64,000 nt of DNA from Stutzerimonas zhaodongensis (GTDB lineage: Bacteria; Pseudomonadota; Gammaproteobacteria; Pseudomonadales; Pseudomonadaceae), in the NCBI RefSeq assembly GCF_003696365.1, contig NZ_RFFM01000001.1, positions 744,001-808,000 on the forward strand. Direction: 5' to 3'. This document shows positions 26,692 to 35,743 of this stretch, piece by piece (the stretch's first letter is position 1; each line of letters starts with the position of its first letter). A model generated the notes under the pieces. The model saw nothing but the letters and a program-made list of their open reading frames with translations. It did no database searches and was not told the origin of the DNA. Made by a program: the position numbers and the translations under genes.

Positions 26692-26699
26692 AAAAACAA
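26692..26699 (+). promoter_or_regulatory. Hfq/Crc-like AANAANAA site at the araF ribosome site
   Basis: AAAAACAA lies one base before the GGAGG Shine-Dalgarno of araF (start 26711), within a longer A-rich stretch from 26688. Binding of Hfq/Crc here would block ribosome access directly. It matches the motif at 24808-24815. Confidence 0.55.
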
Positions 26700-26710
26700 T
26701 GGAGGTAGCT

Positions 26711-27715
26711 ATGTTCCGTTCTTTTGGAATCCGTTCGCTTTGCTGTGCGGCGTTAACTGTCGGCGCGATGAGTTTTGCCGCTGCAACTCTGGCCCAGGAA
26801 GAGGTCAAGATCGGTTTTCTGGTCAAGCAGCCCGAGGAACCTTGGTTTCAAACCGAGTGGGCGTTCGCCGAAAAGGCTGCCAAGGACCACGGTTTCACCC
26901 TGCTCAAGATTGCCGTGCCGGACGGTGAAAAAACCCTCGCTGCCATCGACAGCCTGGCCGCGAACGGGGCCAAGGGTTTCGTCATCTGCCCGCCGGATGT
27001 CGCGCTAGGTCCGGCCATCGTCGCCAAGTCCAAGCTCAACGACCTCAAGGTCATGGCCGTCGACGATCGCTTTGTCGATGCCAAAGGCGAGTTCATGGAG
27101 GACGTGCCCTATCTCGGCATGGCGGCCTTCGAAGTGGGCCAGAAGCAAGGCGCGGCCATGGCCGAAGAAGCCAAGAAGCGCGGCTGGGACTGGAACGACA
27201 CCTATGCGGTGATCAATACCTACAACGAACTCGACACGGGCAAGAAGCGCACTGATGGCTCGGTGGACGCGCTGAAAAAGGCAGGCTTCCCCGAAGATCA
27301 CATTCTTTACGCCCCGCAGAAGACGCTGGACGTTCCGGGCAGCATGGACGCCACTAATTCGGCCCTCGTGAAACTGCCCCGTGGCGCGAAGAACCTGATC
27401 ATTGGCGGCATGAACGACAACACGGTACTGGGCGGCGTACGCGCCACTGAAAGCGCCGGCTTCAGCGCCGCCAACGTGATCGGTATTGGCATCAACGGTA
27501 CCGACGCCATCGGCGAACTGAAAAAGGACAACAGTGGATTCTTCGGCTCGATGCTGCCAAGCCCGCATATCGAAGGCTACGAGACTGCGCGGATGATGTA
27601 CGAGTGGGTCACCGAGGGCAAAGAGCCGCCCAAGTACACCGCCATGGACGAAGTCACCCTGATCACACGCGAGAATTTCCAGCAGGAGCTGGAGAAGATC
27701 GGACTCTGGCAGTAA
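26711..27715 (+). CDS. araF: Sugar ABC transporter substrate-binding protein, AraF (L-arabinose/D-galactose)
   Basis: This periplasmic protein captures pentose or hexose sugar for the ABC importer. The 334-residue precursor has a signal peptide ending ATLAQ|EEVKIGFLVK. It aligns along its length with E. coli AraF as I remember it. The sugar-binding residues are kept: Lys10, Glu14, Asp90 (VDDRF), Met108 (LGMAAF), Arg151 (KKRTDGS), Asn205 (GMNDNT) and Asn232 (GINGTD), in E. coli mature numbering. E. coli AraF binds L-arabinose and D-galactose; the operon points to galactose. The ATG at 26711 follows a perfect GGAGG. Confidence 0.93.
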   Translation: MFRSFGIRSLCCAALTVGAMSFAAATLAQEEVKIGFLVKQPEEPWFQTEWAFAEKAAKDHGFTLLKIAVPDGEKTLAAIDSLAANGAKGFVICPPDVALGPAIVAKSKLNDLKVMAVDDRFVDAKGEFMEDVPYLGMAAFEVGQKQGAAMAEEAKKRGWDWNDTYAVINTYNELDTGKKRTDGSVDALKKAGFPEDHILYAPQKTLDVPGSMDATNSALVKLPRGAKNLIIGGMNDNTVLGGVRATESAGFSAANVIGIGINGTDAIGELKKDNSGFFGSMLPSPHIEGYETARMMYEWVTEGKEPPKYTAMDEVTLITRENFQQELEKIGLWQ

Positions 27716-27733
27716 GCCGGTTCCGCCGCGTGA

Positions 27734-27751
27734 GGCCTGATTTTTCAGGCC
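27734..27751 (+). promoter_or_regulatory. Hairpin between araF and araG
   Basis: GGCCTGA-TTTT-TCAGGCC (27734-27751), a perfect 7-bp stem 18 bp after the araF stop and about 56 bp before araG, with no T-run. Such stems after a binding-protein gene often protect the upstream mRNA or cause partial termination, giving more binding protein than ATPase. The role here is inferred. Confidence 0.5.
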
Positions 27752-27806
27752 GCTTTCAGCATCAGATATCGACCGGGCGCTGCTCGGGCGAGGGTGGAGA
27801 CGCTCC

Positions 27807-29321
27807 ATGTTTGAGCAAGTCAAAGAAGGCGACAGCCTGCGTTTCAATGGCATCGGCAAGAACTTTCCGGGCGTGCGGGCGCTGTCGGACATCAACTTCG
27901 TGGCTCGGCCCGGCACGGTGCATGCGTTGATGGGCGAAAACGGCGCCGGCAAGTCGACGCTGTTGAAGATCCTCGGTGGTGCCTACCAGCCCAGCAGCGG
28001 GGAGCTGCAGATCGGTGATCGCTCGTTCGCGTTCCGCTCTGCAGGCGAAAGCATCGCCAGCGGGGTTGCGGTGATTCACCAGGAGCTGCATCTGGTGCCG
28101 GAAATGAGCGTGGCCGAAAACCTGCTGCTCGGGCATATGCCTTCGCGCTTCGGGTTGGTCAATCGTCGCGCGATGCTTCGCCAGGCACGCGAACTGCTCA
28201 AGGGCCTGGCTGATGAAATCGACCCCGCGGCGCGCCTGGGCAGCCTGTCCCTTGGTCAGCGTCAGCTTGTCGAGATCGCCAAGGCCATGTCGCGCAATGC
28301 CCACGTGATTGCTTTCGATGAGCCCACCAGCAGCCTGTCCTCCCGTGAAATCGAGCGGTTGATGACCATTATTGGCCGGTTGCGCGATGAGGGTCGGGTG
28401 GTGCTTTACGTATCGCACCGGATGGAAGAGATCTTCCGCATCTGCGATGCCGTCACGGTGTTCAAGGACGGCCGGTTCGTCTGCACTTTCGACAACATGA
28501 GCGAACTGACCCACGATCAACTGGTGACCTGCATGGTCGGTCGGGATATCCAGGATATCTACGACTACCGACCTCGCGAGCATCACGGTGAGGCACTGCG
28601 AGTCGAAGGCTTGCTTGGTCACGGGCTGCAGGAACCGGTGAGCTTCTCGGTCAGCCGCGGCGAAGTGCTGGGCTTTTTCGGCCTGGTCGGGGCCGGGCGT
28701 ACCGAGCTGCTGCGCCTGCTGGCCGGGCTGGCGCCGCACAAGGCCGGTACGGTGCTGCTCGATGGGCAGCCACTGAAACTGAAGTCGGCACGTGATGCCA
28801 TCGAGTCGGGAATCCTGCTTTGCCCGGAGGACCGCAAGAAAGAAGGCATCGTGCCGCTCGCCAGTGTGGCGGAGAACATCAATATCGGCGCGCGCCGACG
28901 CAATGCCCGCATGGGCTGCCTGGTGCAGGGGCGCTGGGAGCGTGAGAACGCCGACCGGCAGATCCGTGCCTTGAACATCAAGACGCCATCGCCGGATCAG
29001 CAGATCGTATTTCTCTCCGGTGGCAACCAGCAGAAGGTGATTCTGGGGCGCTGGCTGTCGATGCCAATGAAAGTGCTGCTGCTCGACGAGCCTACCCGCG
29101 GCATCGACATCGGCGCCAAGGCCGAGATCTACCAGATCATCCATAACCTGGCGGCAAGCGGTATCGCAGTGATCGTCGTCTCCAGTGACCTGATGGAGGT
29201 CATCGGCATCTCCGATCGCATCCTGGTGATGAGCGAGGGCGCGTTGACTGGTGAGTTACCGCGCGATGAGGCCGATGAGTCCAGCCTGTTGCAACTGGCA
29301 CTACCGCGCTCGCGCGGCTGA
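27807..29321 (+). CDS. araG: Sugar ABC transporter ATP-binding protein AraG
   Basis: AraG powers the importer from the cytoplasmic face and contains two fused ABC domains. In the 504-residue product the first Walker A is GENGAGKST (near residue 47) with signature LSLGQRQLVEIAKAMSR and Walker B VIAFDEPTSSL. The second domain has the degenerate Walker A GLVGAGRTELLRLL typical of RbsA/AraG/MglA proteins, with LSGGNQQKVILGRWL and LLLDEPTRGIDIGAK. The order araF-araG-araH is the family standard. The start has a GAGGGTGGAGACG region. Confidence 0.94.
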   Translation: MFEQVKEGDSLRFNGIGKNFPGVRALSDINFVARPGTVHALMGENGAGKSTLLKILGGAYQPSSGELQIGDRSFAFRSAGESIASGVAVIHQELHLVPEMSVAENLLLGHMPSRFGLVNRRAMLRQARELLKGLADEIDPAARLGSLSLGQRQLVEIAKAMSRNAHVIAFDEPTSSLSSREIERLMTIIGRLRDEGRVVLYVSHRMEEIFRICDAVTVFKDGRFVCTFDNMSELTHDQLVTCMVGRDIQDIYDYRPREHHGEALRVEGLLGHGLQEPVSFSVSRGEVLGFFGLVGAGRTELLRLLAGLAPHKAGTVLLDGQPLKLKSARDAIESGILLCPEDRKKEGIVPLASVAENINIGARRRNARMGCLVQGRWERENADRQIRALNIKTPSPDQQIVFLSGGNQQKVILGRWLSMPMKVLLLDEPTRGIDIGAKAEIYQIIHNLAASGIAVIVVSSDLMEVIGISDRILVMSEGALTGELPRDEADESSLLQLALPRSRG

Positions 29322-29328
29322 ATAACAA
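29321..29328 (+). promoter_or_regulatory. Hfq/Crc-like AANAANAA site before araH
   Basis: AATAACAA starts at the last base of the araG stop codon and lies about 14 bp before the araH start, next to its GATGAGG ribosome site. It is the third match to AANAANAA in this operon. Confidence 0.45.
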
Positions 29329-29342
29329 TGATGAGGTGCTCT

Positions 29343-30311
29343 ATGTCTGCTCAACAAAACGCTCTGGCTGCGCCGCGACAGGGTTTGAATCTGCGCCGTT
29401 TTCTCGATGACTGGGTGATGCTGCTGGCGGCGATTGGCATCTTCGCGCTGTCGGCGATCTTCATCGATAACTTTCTATCCCCGCTGAACATGCGTGGTCT
29501 TGGCCTGGCGATTTCCACCGTTGGTATCGCCGCCTGCACCATGCTGTTCTGCCTGGCATCCGGGCACTTCGATCTTTCGGTCGGTTCGGTGATCGCCTGC
29601 GCTGGTGTCGTGGCGGCCGTGGTGATGCGTGATACCGAAAGCGTCTTTCTTGGCGTATCGGCGGCGTTGGCGATGGGCCTGGTCGTGGGGCTGATAAATG
29701 GCATCGTGATCGCCAAGCTGCGCATCAATGCGCTGATCGCGACGCTGGCAACCATGCAGATCGTGCGCGGGCTGGCCTACATCTTTTCCAATGGCAAGGC
29801 CGTTGGGGTGATGCAGGAGGACTTCTTCCTGTTCGGCAATGGCAGCCTGTTCGGCGTGCCGGTGCCCATTCTGATCACCATTGTCTGCTTCGCCTTTTTC
29901 GGTTGGCTGCTCAACTACACCACCTATGGCCGTAACACCATGGCCATTGGCGGCAATCAGGAGGCGGCGCTGCTGGCCGGGGTCAATGTCGATCGCACCA
30001 AGATCATCATCTTTGCCGTGCATGGCCTCATCGGTGCGCTGGCCGGGGTGGTGCTGGCCTCTCGGATGACCTCGGGCCAGCCCATGATCGGGCAGGGGTT
30101 CGAGCTGACAGTGATCTCAGCCTGCGTACTGGGCGGCGTTTCGCTCAGTGGCGGCATCGGCATGATTCGCCACGTGATCGCGGGGGTTTTGATTCTGGCG
30201 ATCATCGAGAACGCGATGAACCTGAAAAACATCGACACCTTCTACCAGTACGTCATCCGCGGCACGATCCTGCTGCTGGCGGTGATCATCGATCGGCTGA
30301 AGCAGCGCTGA
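29343..30311 (+). CDS. araH: Sugar ABC transporter permease AraH
   Basis: AraH forms the membrane channel of the AraFGH importer. The 322-residue protein is highly hydrophobic (about ten segments). It carries the BPD_transp_2 signatures: CLASGHFDLSVGSVIACAG near the N-terminus, NGIVIAKLRINALIATLATM in the middle and VLGGVSLSGGIGMIRHVIAG near the C-terminus. I chose the ATG at 29343 (MSAQQNALAAP), preceded by GATGAGG; an ATG five codons upstream is closer to araG. dgoK follows 37 bp later. Confidence 0.94.
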   Translation: MSAQQNALAAPRQGLNLRRFLDDWVMLLAAIGIFALSAIFIDNFLSPLNMRGLGLAISTVGIAACTMLFCLASGHFDLSVGSVIACAGVVAAVVMRDTESVFLGVSAALAMGLVVGLINGIVIAKLRINALIATLATMQIVRGLAYIFSNGKAVGVMQEDFFLFGNGSLFGVPVPILITIVCFAFFGWLLNYTTYGRNTMAIGGNQEAALLAGVNVDRTKIIIFAVHGLIGALAGVVLASRMTSGQPMIGQGFELTVISACVLGGVSLSGGIGMIRHVIAGVLILAIIENAMNLKNIDTFYQYVIRGTILLLAVIIDRLKQR

Positions 30312-30348
30312 TCTCAATCGCGCCGCTTGCCGGCGCGCTGGAGACCCC

Positions 30349-31326
30349 GTGAAGACTCAATTGATTGCGCTCGATTGGGGCACCAGTTCCCTGCGTGCCT
30401 ATCGGCTCGGCGCGGCCGGTGAAACGCTGGAAGAGCGCAGCCTGCCGTTGGGCATCATGCAGCTCGACGGCAGCGAGGCCGGCTTCGAGCACGCGCTTGA
30501 TCAGGCTTGCGGCGACTGGCAGCGGGCGAGTCCTGAAGCCCCGATGATCGCCTGCGGCATGATCGGCAGTGCCCAGGGGTGGCGTGAAGCGCGCTATGTC
30601 GATGCGCCGCTCGGCGCCGAGGAGCTGGGGGCGTCGCTTCACTCGATCGAGCGCTCCTGTGGCATGCCGCTTTGGGTGGTGCCAGGCGTAATTCAACGCG
30701 GTGACCTGCCTGACGTGATGCGCGGTGAGGAAACCCAGGTGTTCGGCCTGCTCGACGGCGACACCGATCATGGCGCACCTTTGCTGATCGGCCTGCCGGG
30801 CAGTCACAGCAAGTGGGTTACGGCCGAAGGCGGCGAATTGACCCAGTTCCAGACCTTCATGACCGGTGAGGTCTATCAGGCGCTGCTCGGTCACACGATC
30901 CTCGGGCGCACCGCGGTGGTTGGCGACTCATTCAATACCGCGGCTTTCGAGCGCGGGCTGCGGGTGGCAAGGAGCATCGAAGGGCTGGCGGGGCCGCTGG
31001 CGACCATCTTCAGCAGCCGAACGCTGGTGCTGACGGGCGAGCTCAGCGGAGAGGCCCAGGCCGATTACCTGTCAGGCCTGCTGATTGGGCACGAGCTGGC
31101 TGCCATGACCTGTGTGCATCAGCCGCCGCCGTCGCAATCCATTGTGCTCATTGGCAATTCCACGTTGTGTGCCCGCTATCTGTGGGCGCTGGAGTATTTC
31201 GGTTTCGAATCGCTGCGCTTTGCACCCGAGGCGACCGCTGCCGGGCTTTGGAAAATCGCAGCGGGTGCCGGCCTGGTGCCCGAGAACCCAGGAGAGCCGT
31301 ATGTTCGAAACCACGCTTGCCATTAA
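30349..31326 (+). CDS. dgoK: 2-dehydro-3-deoxygalactonokinase
   Basis: DgoK phosphorylates 2-keto-3-deoxy-D-galactonate at C6 with ATP. The 325-residue protein begins with the sugar-kinase phosphate loop LIALDWGTSSLRAYRL and has the family's GMIGSAQGWREA and LPGSHSKWV (ATP/substrate loop), then FMTGEVYQALLGHTIL. It starts with GTG after a GGAGACCCC site. Its 3' end overlaps dgoA by 26 bp, so the two are translationally coupled, the usual dgoK-dgoA pairing. Confidence 0.94.
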   Translation: MKTQLIALDWGTSSLRAYRLGAAGETLEERSLPLGIMQLDGSEAGFEHALDQACGDWQRASPEAPMIACGMIGSAQGWREARYVDAPLGAEELGASLHSIERSCGMPLWVVPGVIQRGDLPDVMRGEETQVFGLLDGDTDHGAPLLIGLPGSHSKWVTAEGGELTQFQTFMTGEVYQALLGHTILGRTAVVGDSFNTAAFERGLRVARSIEGLAGPLATIFSSRTLVLTGELSGEAQADYLSGLLIGHELAAMTCVHQPPPSQSIVLIGNSTLCARYLWALEYFGFESLRFAPEATAAGLWKIAAGAGLVPENPGEPYVRNHACH

Positions 31327-31924
31327 CGGGCTCATCGCCATTCTGCGCGGCCTGCACCCTGACGAGGCTGAGGCGGTCGGAAGTGCGCTCTACGCCGCCG
31401 GCATGCGCATCATCGAAGTGCCGCTCAATTCTCCGCAACCGCTGCGCAGCATCGAGATCCTGCGCAAGACCTTGCCCGAGGACTGCCTGATCGGCGCCGG
31501 TACGGTGCTTTCAGCCGTGCAGGTGCAGGAGGTCAGAGACGCTGGCGGGCAGCTGATCGTCATGCCGCACTGCGATGAGGCAGTGTTGCACGCTGCCAAG
31601 AATGCAGGGCTCTATCTCACTCCGGGTGTCGCCACACCCACCGAAGCCTTTGCTGCGCTCGCAGCTGGCGCTGACGCCCTCAAGTTGTTTCCCGCCGAGC
31701 AGGTGGGTGTCAGCGCCATCAAAGCCTGGCTGGCCGTCCTGCCGGCCGGCACCGCGCTGCTGCCGGTGGGCGGGATCACGCCGCAGAACATGGCGCCTTA
31801 TCTACAGGCCGGGGCGGCCGGTTTCGGCCTTGGCTCAGCACTCTATTCGCCGGGGTTGCCTGCTGACGAAGTCGGCCGCCGGGCGCATGCCTTCATCCAG
31901 GCCCGCCAAGCGGCGATGGACTGA
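31301..31924 (+). CDS. dgoA: 2-dehydro-3-deoxy-6-phosphogalactonate aldolase
   Basis: DgoA splits 2-keto-3-deoxy-6-phosphogalactonate into pyruvate and glyceraldehyde 3-phosphate. The 207-residue product is a class I KDPG/KDPGal-type TIM barrel. It has the catalytic Schiff-base lysine in ALKLFPAEQVG, the Glu in IAILRGLHPDEAEAVG context, GAGTVLSAVQVQ and PVGGITPQNM. The ATG at 31301 follows GGAGAG and overlaps dgoK by 26 bp; longer open frames upstream lie inside dgoK and are rejected. dgoD follows 24 bp later. Confidence 0.94.
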   Translation: MFETTLAINGLIAILRGLHPDEAEAVGSALYAAGMRIIEVPLNSPQPLRSIEILRKTLPEDCLIGAGTVLSAVQVQEVRDAGGQLIVMPHCDEAVLHAAKNAGLYLTPGVATPTEAFAALAAGADALKLFPAEQVGVSAIKAWLAVLPAGTALLPVGGITPQNMAPYLQAGAAGFGLGSALYSPGLPADEVGRRAHAFIQARQAAMD

Positions 31925-31948
31925 TCACTTTCTGCGAGAGACCTTGCG

Positions 31949-33097
<1,149 letters not shown>

Positions 33098-33136
33098 GGC
33101 GGTGATTGCGTCTTTGCGTTGATTTCAACCCAATGA

Positions 33137-33160
33137 GAAAGGCCCCTTGCGGGGCCTTTC
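33137..33160. terminator. Bidirectional terminator between dgoD and the aldose epimerase
   Basis: Perfect 10-bp stem GAAAGGCCCC-TTGC-GGGGCCTTTC. It lies 39 bp after the dgoD stop and 3 bp from the stop of the converging epimerase gene, so it can serve both. T-runs are short (CTTTC). Confidence 0.8.
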
Positions 33161-33163
33161 GCT

Positions 33164-34312
33164 TCAGGGTTTGGGGAATTTGTAGATGGTGGTCTGGGTG
33201 TAGGTTTCGCCCGGGTCGAGGCGGGTGCTCGGGAAGTCCGGCTGGTTAGGCGCGTCGGGGTAGTGCTGCGTTTCGAGGGTGAAGGCACTCCAGTGCGGAT
33301 AAGACTTGCCGCCTTTTCCTTTGATGCTGCCGTCGAGGAAGTTGCCGGTATAGAGCTGCACACCGGGCTCGGTGGTGTACATCAGCAGCCGCCGCCCCGA
33401 CGCAGGGTCGTGCACCTCGGTGGCCAGCTTGCTCACGTCGCCGCCGGTATCCAGCACCCAGTTGAAGTCGAAGCCGCCGGCCTTTTTCTCGGCGAATTTC
33501 AACTGTTCATGGTCATCTTTTATGTGCTCGCCGAAGCGGGTCGGCTGGAGGAAATCCATCGGCGTACCCTTGACCTCGGCCAGTTCGCCGGTCGGTATCA
33601 GCTTCTCGGTGACCGGCGTGTAGCGCGACGCGTGCAGTGTGGCAACCTGATCGAGCACGCTCGGGCTGCCGGCTCCAGCAAGGTTGAAGTAGCTGTGGTT
33701 GGTCAGGTTGAGGATTGTGGGTTTGTCGGTGGTAGCACGGTACTGGATGCGCAGCTCGTTATCTTCGTTGAGGCTGTAGGTTACGTGGGTGGTCATGGTG
33801 CCGGGGAACCCCATTTCGCCATCAGGCGACACGTAGCTCAGCTCTACCCCAACCCAGCCGTCTTCGTTGGCAGGTTTGGCCGTCCAGACACGTTTGTCGA
33901 AGCCCTCCGGCCCGCCATGCAGCGCGTTGCTGCCGTCATTCTGCGGAACCTGATAAGACTTGCCATCGATCTCGAAGCGGCCCTCGGCGATGCGGTTGCC
34001 GAAGCGGCCAATGGTGGCGCCGAAATAGACATTTCCGTTCTCGATATAGCCGTCGACATCATCGAAGCCGAGCACGATGTCATCGAGCGTGCCGTTCTTG
34101 TCCGGCACGAGCAGGGACTGCAGCACCCCGCCGTAGGTGATCACAACGGCCTCGATTCCCTGGCTGTTCTTGAGCGTGTATTTCTCGATGGATGTGCCGT
34201 CCGGCATCTTGCCGAAGCTGCCGTGCTGGTTGGACAGGCCCGCAGCCTGAGCGCCGAATGTGCTGATCATGAGGGACAGGGCAATTCCGTTGAATAGCAG
34301 TCTGGGTTGCAT
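33164..34312 (-). CDS. galM: Aldose 1-epimerase (galactose mutarotase), exported
   Basis: The mutarotase interconverts alpha and beta anomers of galactose or glucose. The 382-residue precursor has a signal peptide (FNGIALSLMISTFGAQAAG), so the enzyme acts in the periplasm, unlike cytoplasmic E. coli GalM. It has the family's NRIAEGRFEIDGKSY, NDGSNALHGGPEGFDKRVW (substrate His), LTNHSYFNLAG (second His) and a C-terminal GLU residue region LETQHYPDAPNQP. The ATG at 34312 has an AGGTGAA site; the ATG five codons upstream has none. Convergent with the galactose operon, it probably supplies the anomer taken up by AraFGH. Confidence 0.92.
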   Translation of the reverse strand: MQPRLLFNGIALSLMISTFGAQAAGLSNQHGSFGKMPDGTSIEKYTLKNSQGIEAVVITYGGVLQSLLVPDKNGTLDDIVLGFDDVDGYIENGNVYFGATIGRFGNRIAEGRFEIDGKSYQVPQNDGSNALHGGPEGFDKRVWTAKPANEDGWVGVELSYVSPDGEMGFPGTMTTHVTYSLNEDNELRIQYRATTDKPTILNLTNHSYFNLAGAGSPSVLDQVATLHASRYTPVTEKLIPTGELAEVKGTPMDFLQPTRFGEHIKDDHEQLKFAEKKAGGFDFNWVLDTGGDVSKLATEVHDPASGRRLLMYTTEPGVQLYTGNFLDGSIKGKGGKSYPHWSAFTLETQHYPDAPNQPDFPSTRLDPGETYTQTTIYKFPKP

Positions 34313-34495
34313 GGCTTCACCTGACATTGTTGTTGTTTTTCGCGTGAGTGCACGCTGCCAGGGCTGAACGGTTGCCTGGCGGCGTTGCGCCGGCTGAAGC
34401 CTAGACAGCCGAGTCATTCCCTCCCAATACCAAATAAGGTCTCCGGTATACGAGAATAGATATGTATCCCGCGCTGCGCTGAAGCAGGCAGGCGC

Positions 34496-35578
34496 CTAGC
34501 TTGATCCGGTCGATCCTCGGGCCTCATGCTCGGCCAGCGCCCACTCGACGTGCTCGCGTACCATGTCCGATTGATCCTCGCGACGCGACTTCAGTGCTTC
34601 CAGCACCGGAATGCTGGAAGGCGCGTTGCCCAGCCCGACGGCGAGATTGCGCAGCCAGTTCTGATAGCCGGTCCGCCGCAGGGGTGAGCCCTCTGTGCGG
34701 CTGAGGAATTCGTCTTCGGTCCAGCGGAATAAAGTGGCGAGTTCGGCGTTGTCCAGGCTGTGGCGCGGTTGGAAGTCGATCTGTTCGGTGGGGCGTGCAA
34801 AACGATTCCATGGGCAGACGATCTGGCAGTCATCGCAGCCGAATACGCGGTTTCCGATTTTCGACCGCAGCTCGACGGGAATTGGGCCTTTCAGCTCAAT
34901 GGTGAGGTAGGAGATGCAGCGCCGCGCATCCAGCACGCGCTCGCCCACGAAGGCCTCCGTCGGGCAGATGTCCAGGCAGGCACGGCAGCTGCCGCAGTGG
35001 TCGCGCGCGTTCGGCTCATCGACCGGAAGCTCGATGTCGACGAAGAGTTCGCCCAGGAAGAACCAGCTGCCGGCCTTGCGGTTGAGCACGAGAGTGTTCT
35101 TGCCGATCCAGCCAAGTCCGGCCTGCTGCGCCACGGCCTTTTCCAGCACCGGGGCGCTGTCGACGAAGGCGCGAAAGCCGAAGGGGCCGATTACCCCCTG
35201 AATACGCTCGGCCAGCTGCTGAAGTCGCTTGCGAATCAACTTGTGATAGTCGCGTCCCAATGCGTAGCGCGACACGTAAGCCTTTTCGGGTTGCGCCAGC
35301 TGCTCGGCCATGCGGGTGTCGCCCGGCAGATAATCCATGCGCAGCGAGATCACCCGCAGCGTACCCGGCACCAGCTGCTCCGGATGGGAGCGCTTGCTCC
35401 CATGAGCCGCCATGTAGTCCATCTCGCCGTGATAGCCGGCTGCCAGCCATCGCTCGAGGTGTGCTTCGTGCTCGGCGAGGTCGACGCCAGTGATGCCAAC
35501 CTGCTGAAAGCCGAGCTCGCGTCCCCATTCCTTGATGGATAGCGCGAGATCGGCAGGGTCGGGGGCGTGGCTAGACAT
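34496..35578 (-). CDS. queG: Epoxyqueuosine reductase
   Basis: QueG carries out the last step of queuosine synthesis in tRNA, reducing epoxyqueuosine with cobalamin and two 4Fe-4S clusters. The 360-residue protein shows the two ferredoxin-like cysteine sets CGSCRACLDICP and CDDCQIVCPWN, plus AGLGWIGKNT and YALGRDYHK in the cobalamin-binding half. The C-terminus carries a HEAT-like tail. I chose the ATG at 35578 (MSSHAPDPADLALS); the frame is open about 150 codons further but runs past the divergent nnrD start region. It is transcribed divergently from nnrD. Confidence 0.95.
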   Translation of the reverse strand: MSSHAPDPADLALSIKEWGRELGFQQVGITGVDLAEHEAHLERWLAAGYHGEMDYMAAHGSKRSHPEQLVPGTLRVISLRMDYLPGDTRMAEQLAQPEKAYVSRYALGRDYHKLIRKRLQQLAERIQGVIGPFGFRAFVDSAPVLEKAVAQQAGLGWIGKNTLVLNRKAGSWFFLGELFVDIELPVDEPNARDHCGSCRACLDICPTEAFVGERVLDARRCISYLTIELKGPIPVELRSKIGNRVFGCDDCQIVCPWNRFARPTEQIDFQPRHSLDNAELATLFRWTEDEFLSRTEGSPLRRTGYQNWLRNLAVGLGNAPSSIPVLEALKSRREDQSDMVREHVEWALAEHEARGSTGSS

Positions 35579-35743
35579 CGGATCCGATTCAAAAAGGTCG
35601 TGAGGAGCGGCGCTGCGCCTGTTGCGCCGTGGACAGAGGGTGATGACGTGGCCCGCTCTCTGGAGCTGCACTGGAATGCGAAGGTGCGGGCGGCGCGTCA
35701 GGCGCGTGCGTATAATTCTGCCAGATATTCGCTCGGGTGATTC

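Noticed and set aside
27762-29144. A 460-codon minus-strand frame opposite araG
   Set aside because: Antisense shadow of the confident ABC ATPase; His/Gln-rich without domain motifs.
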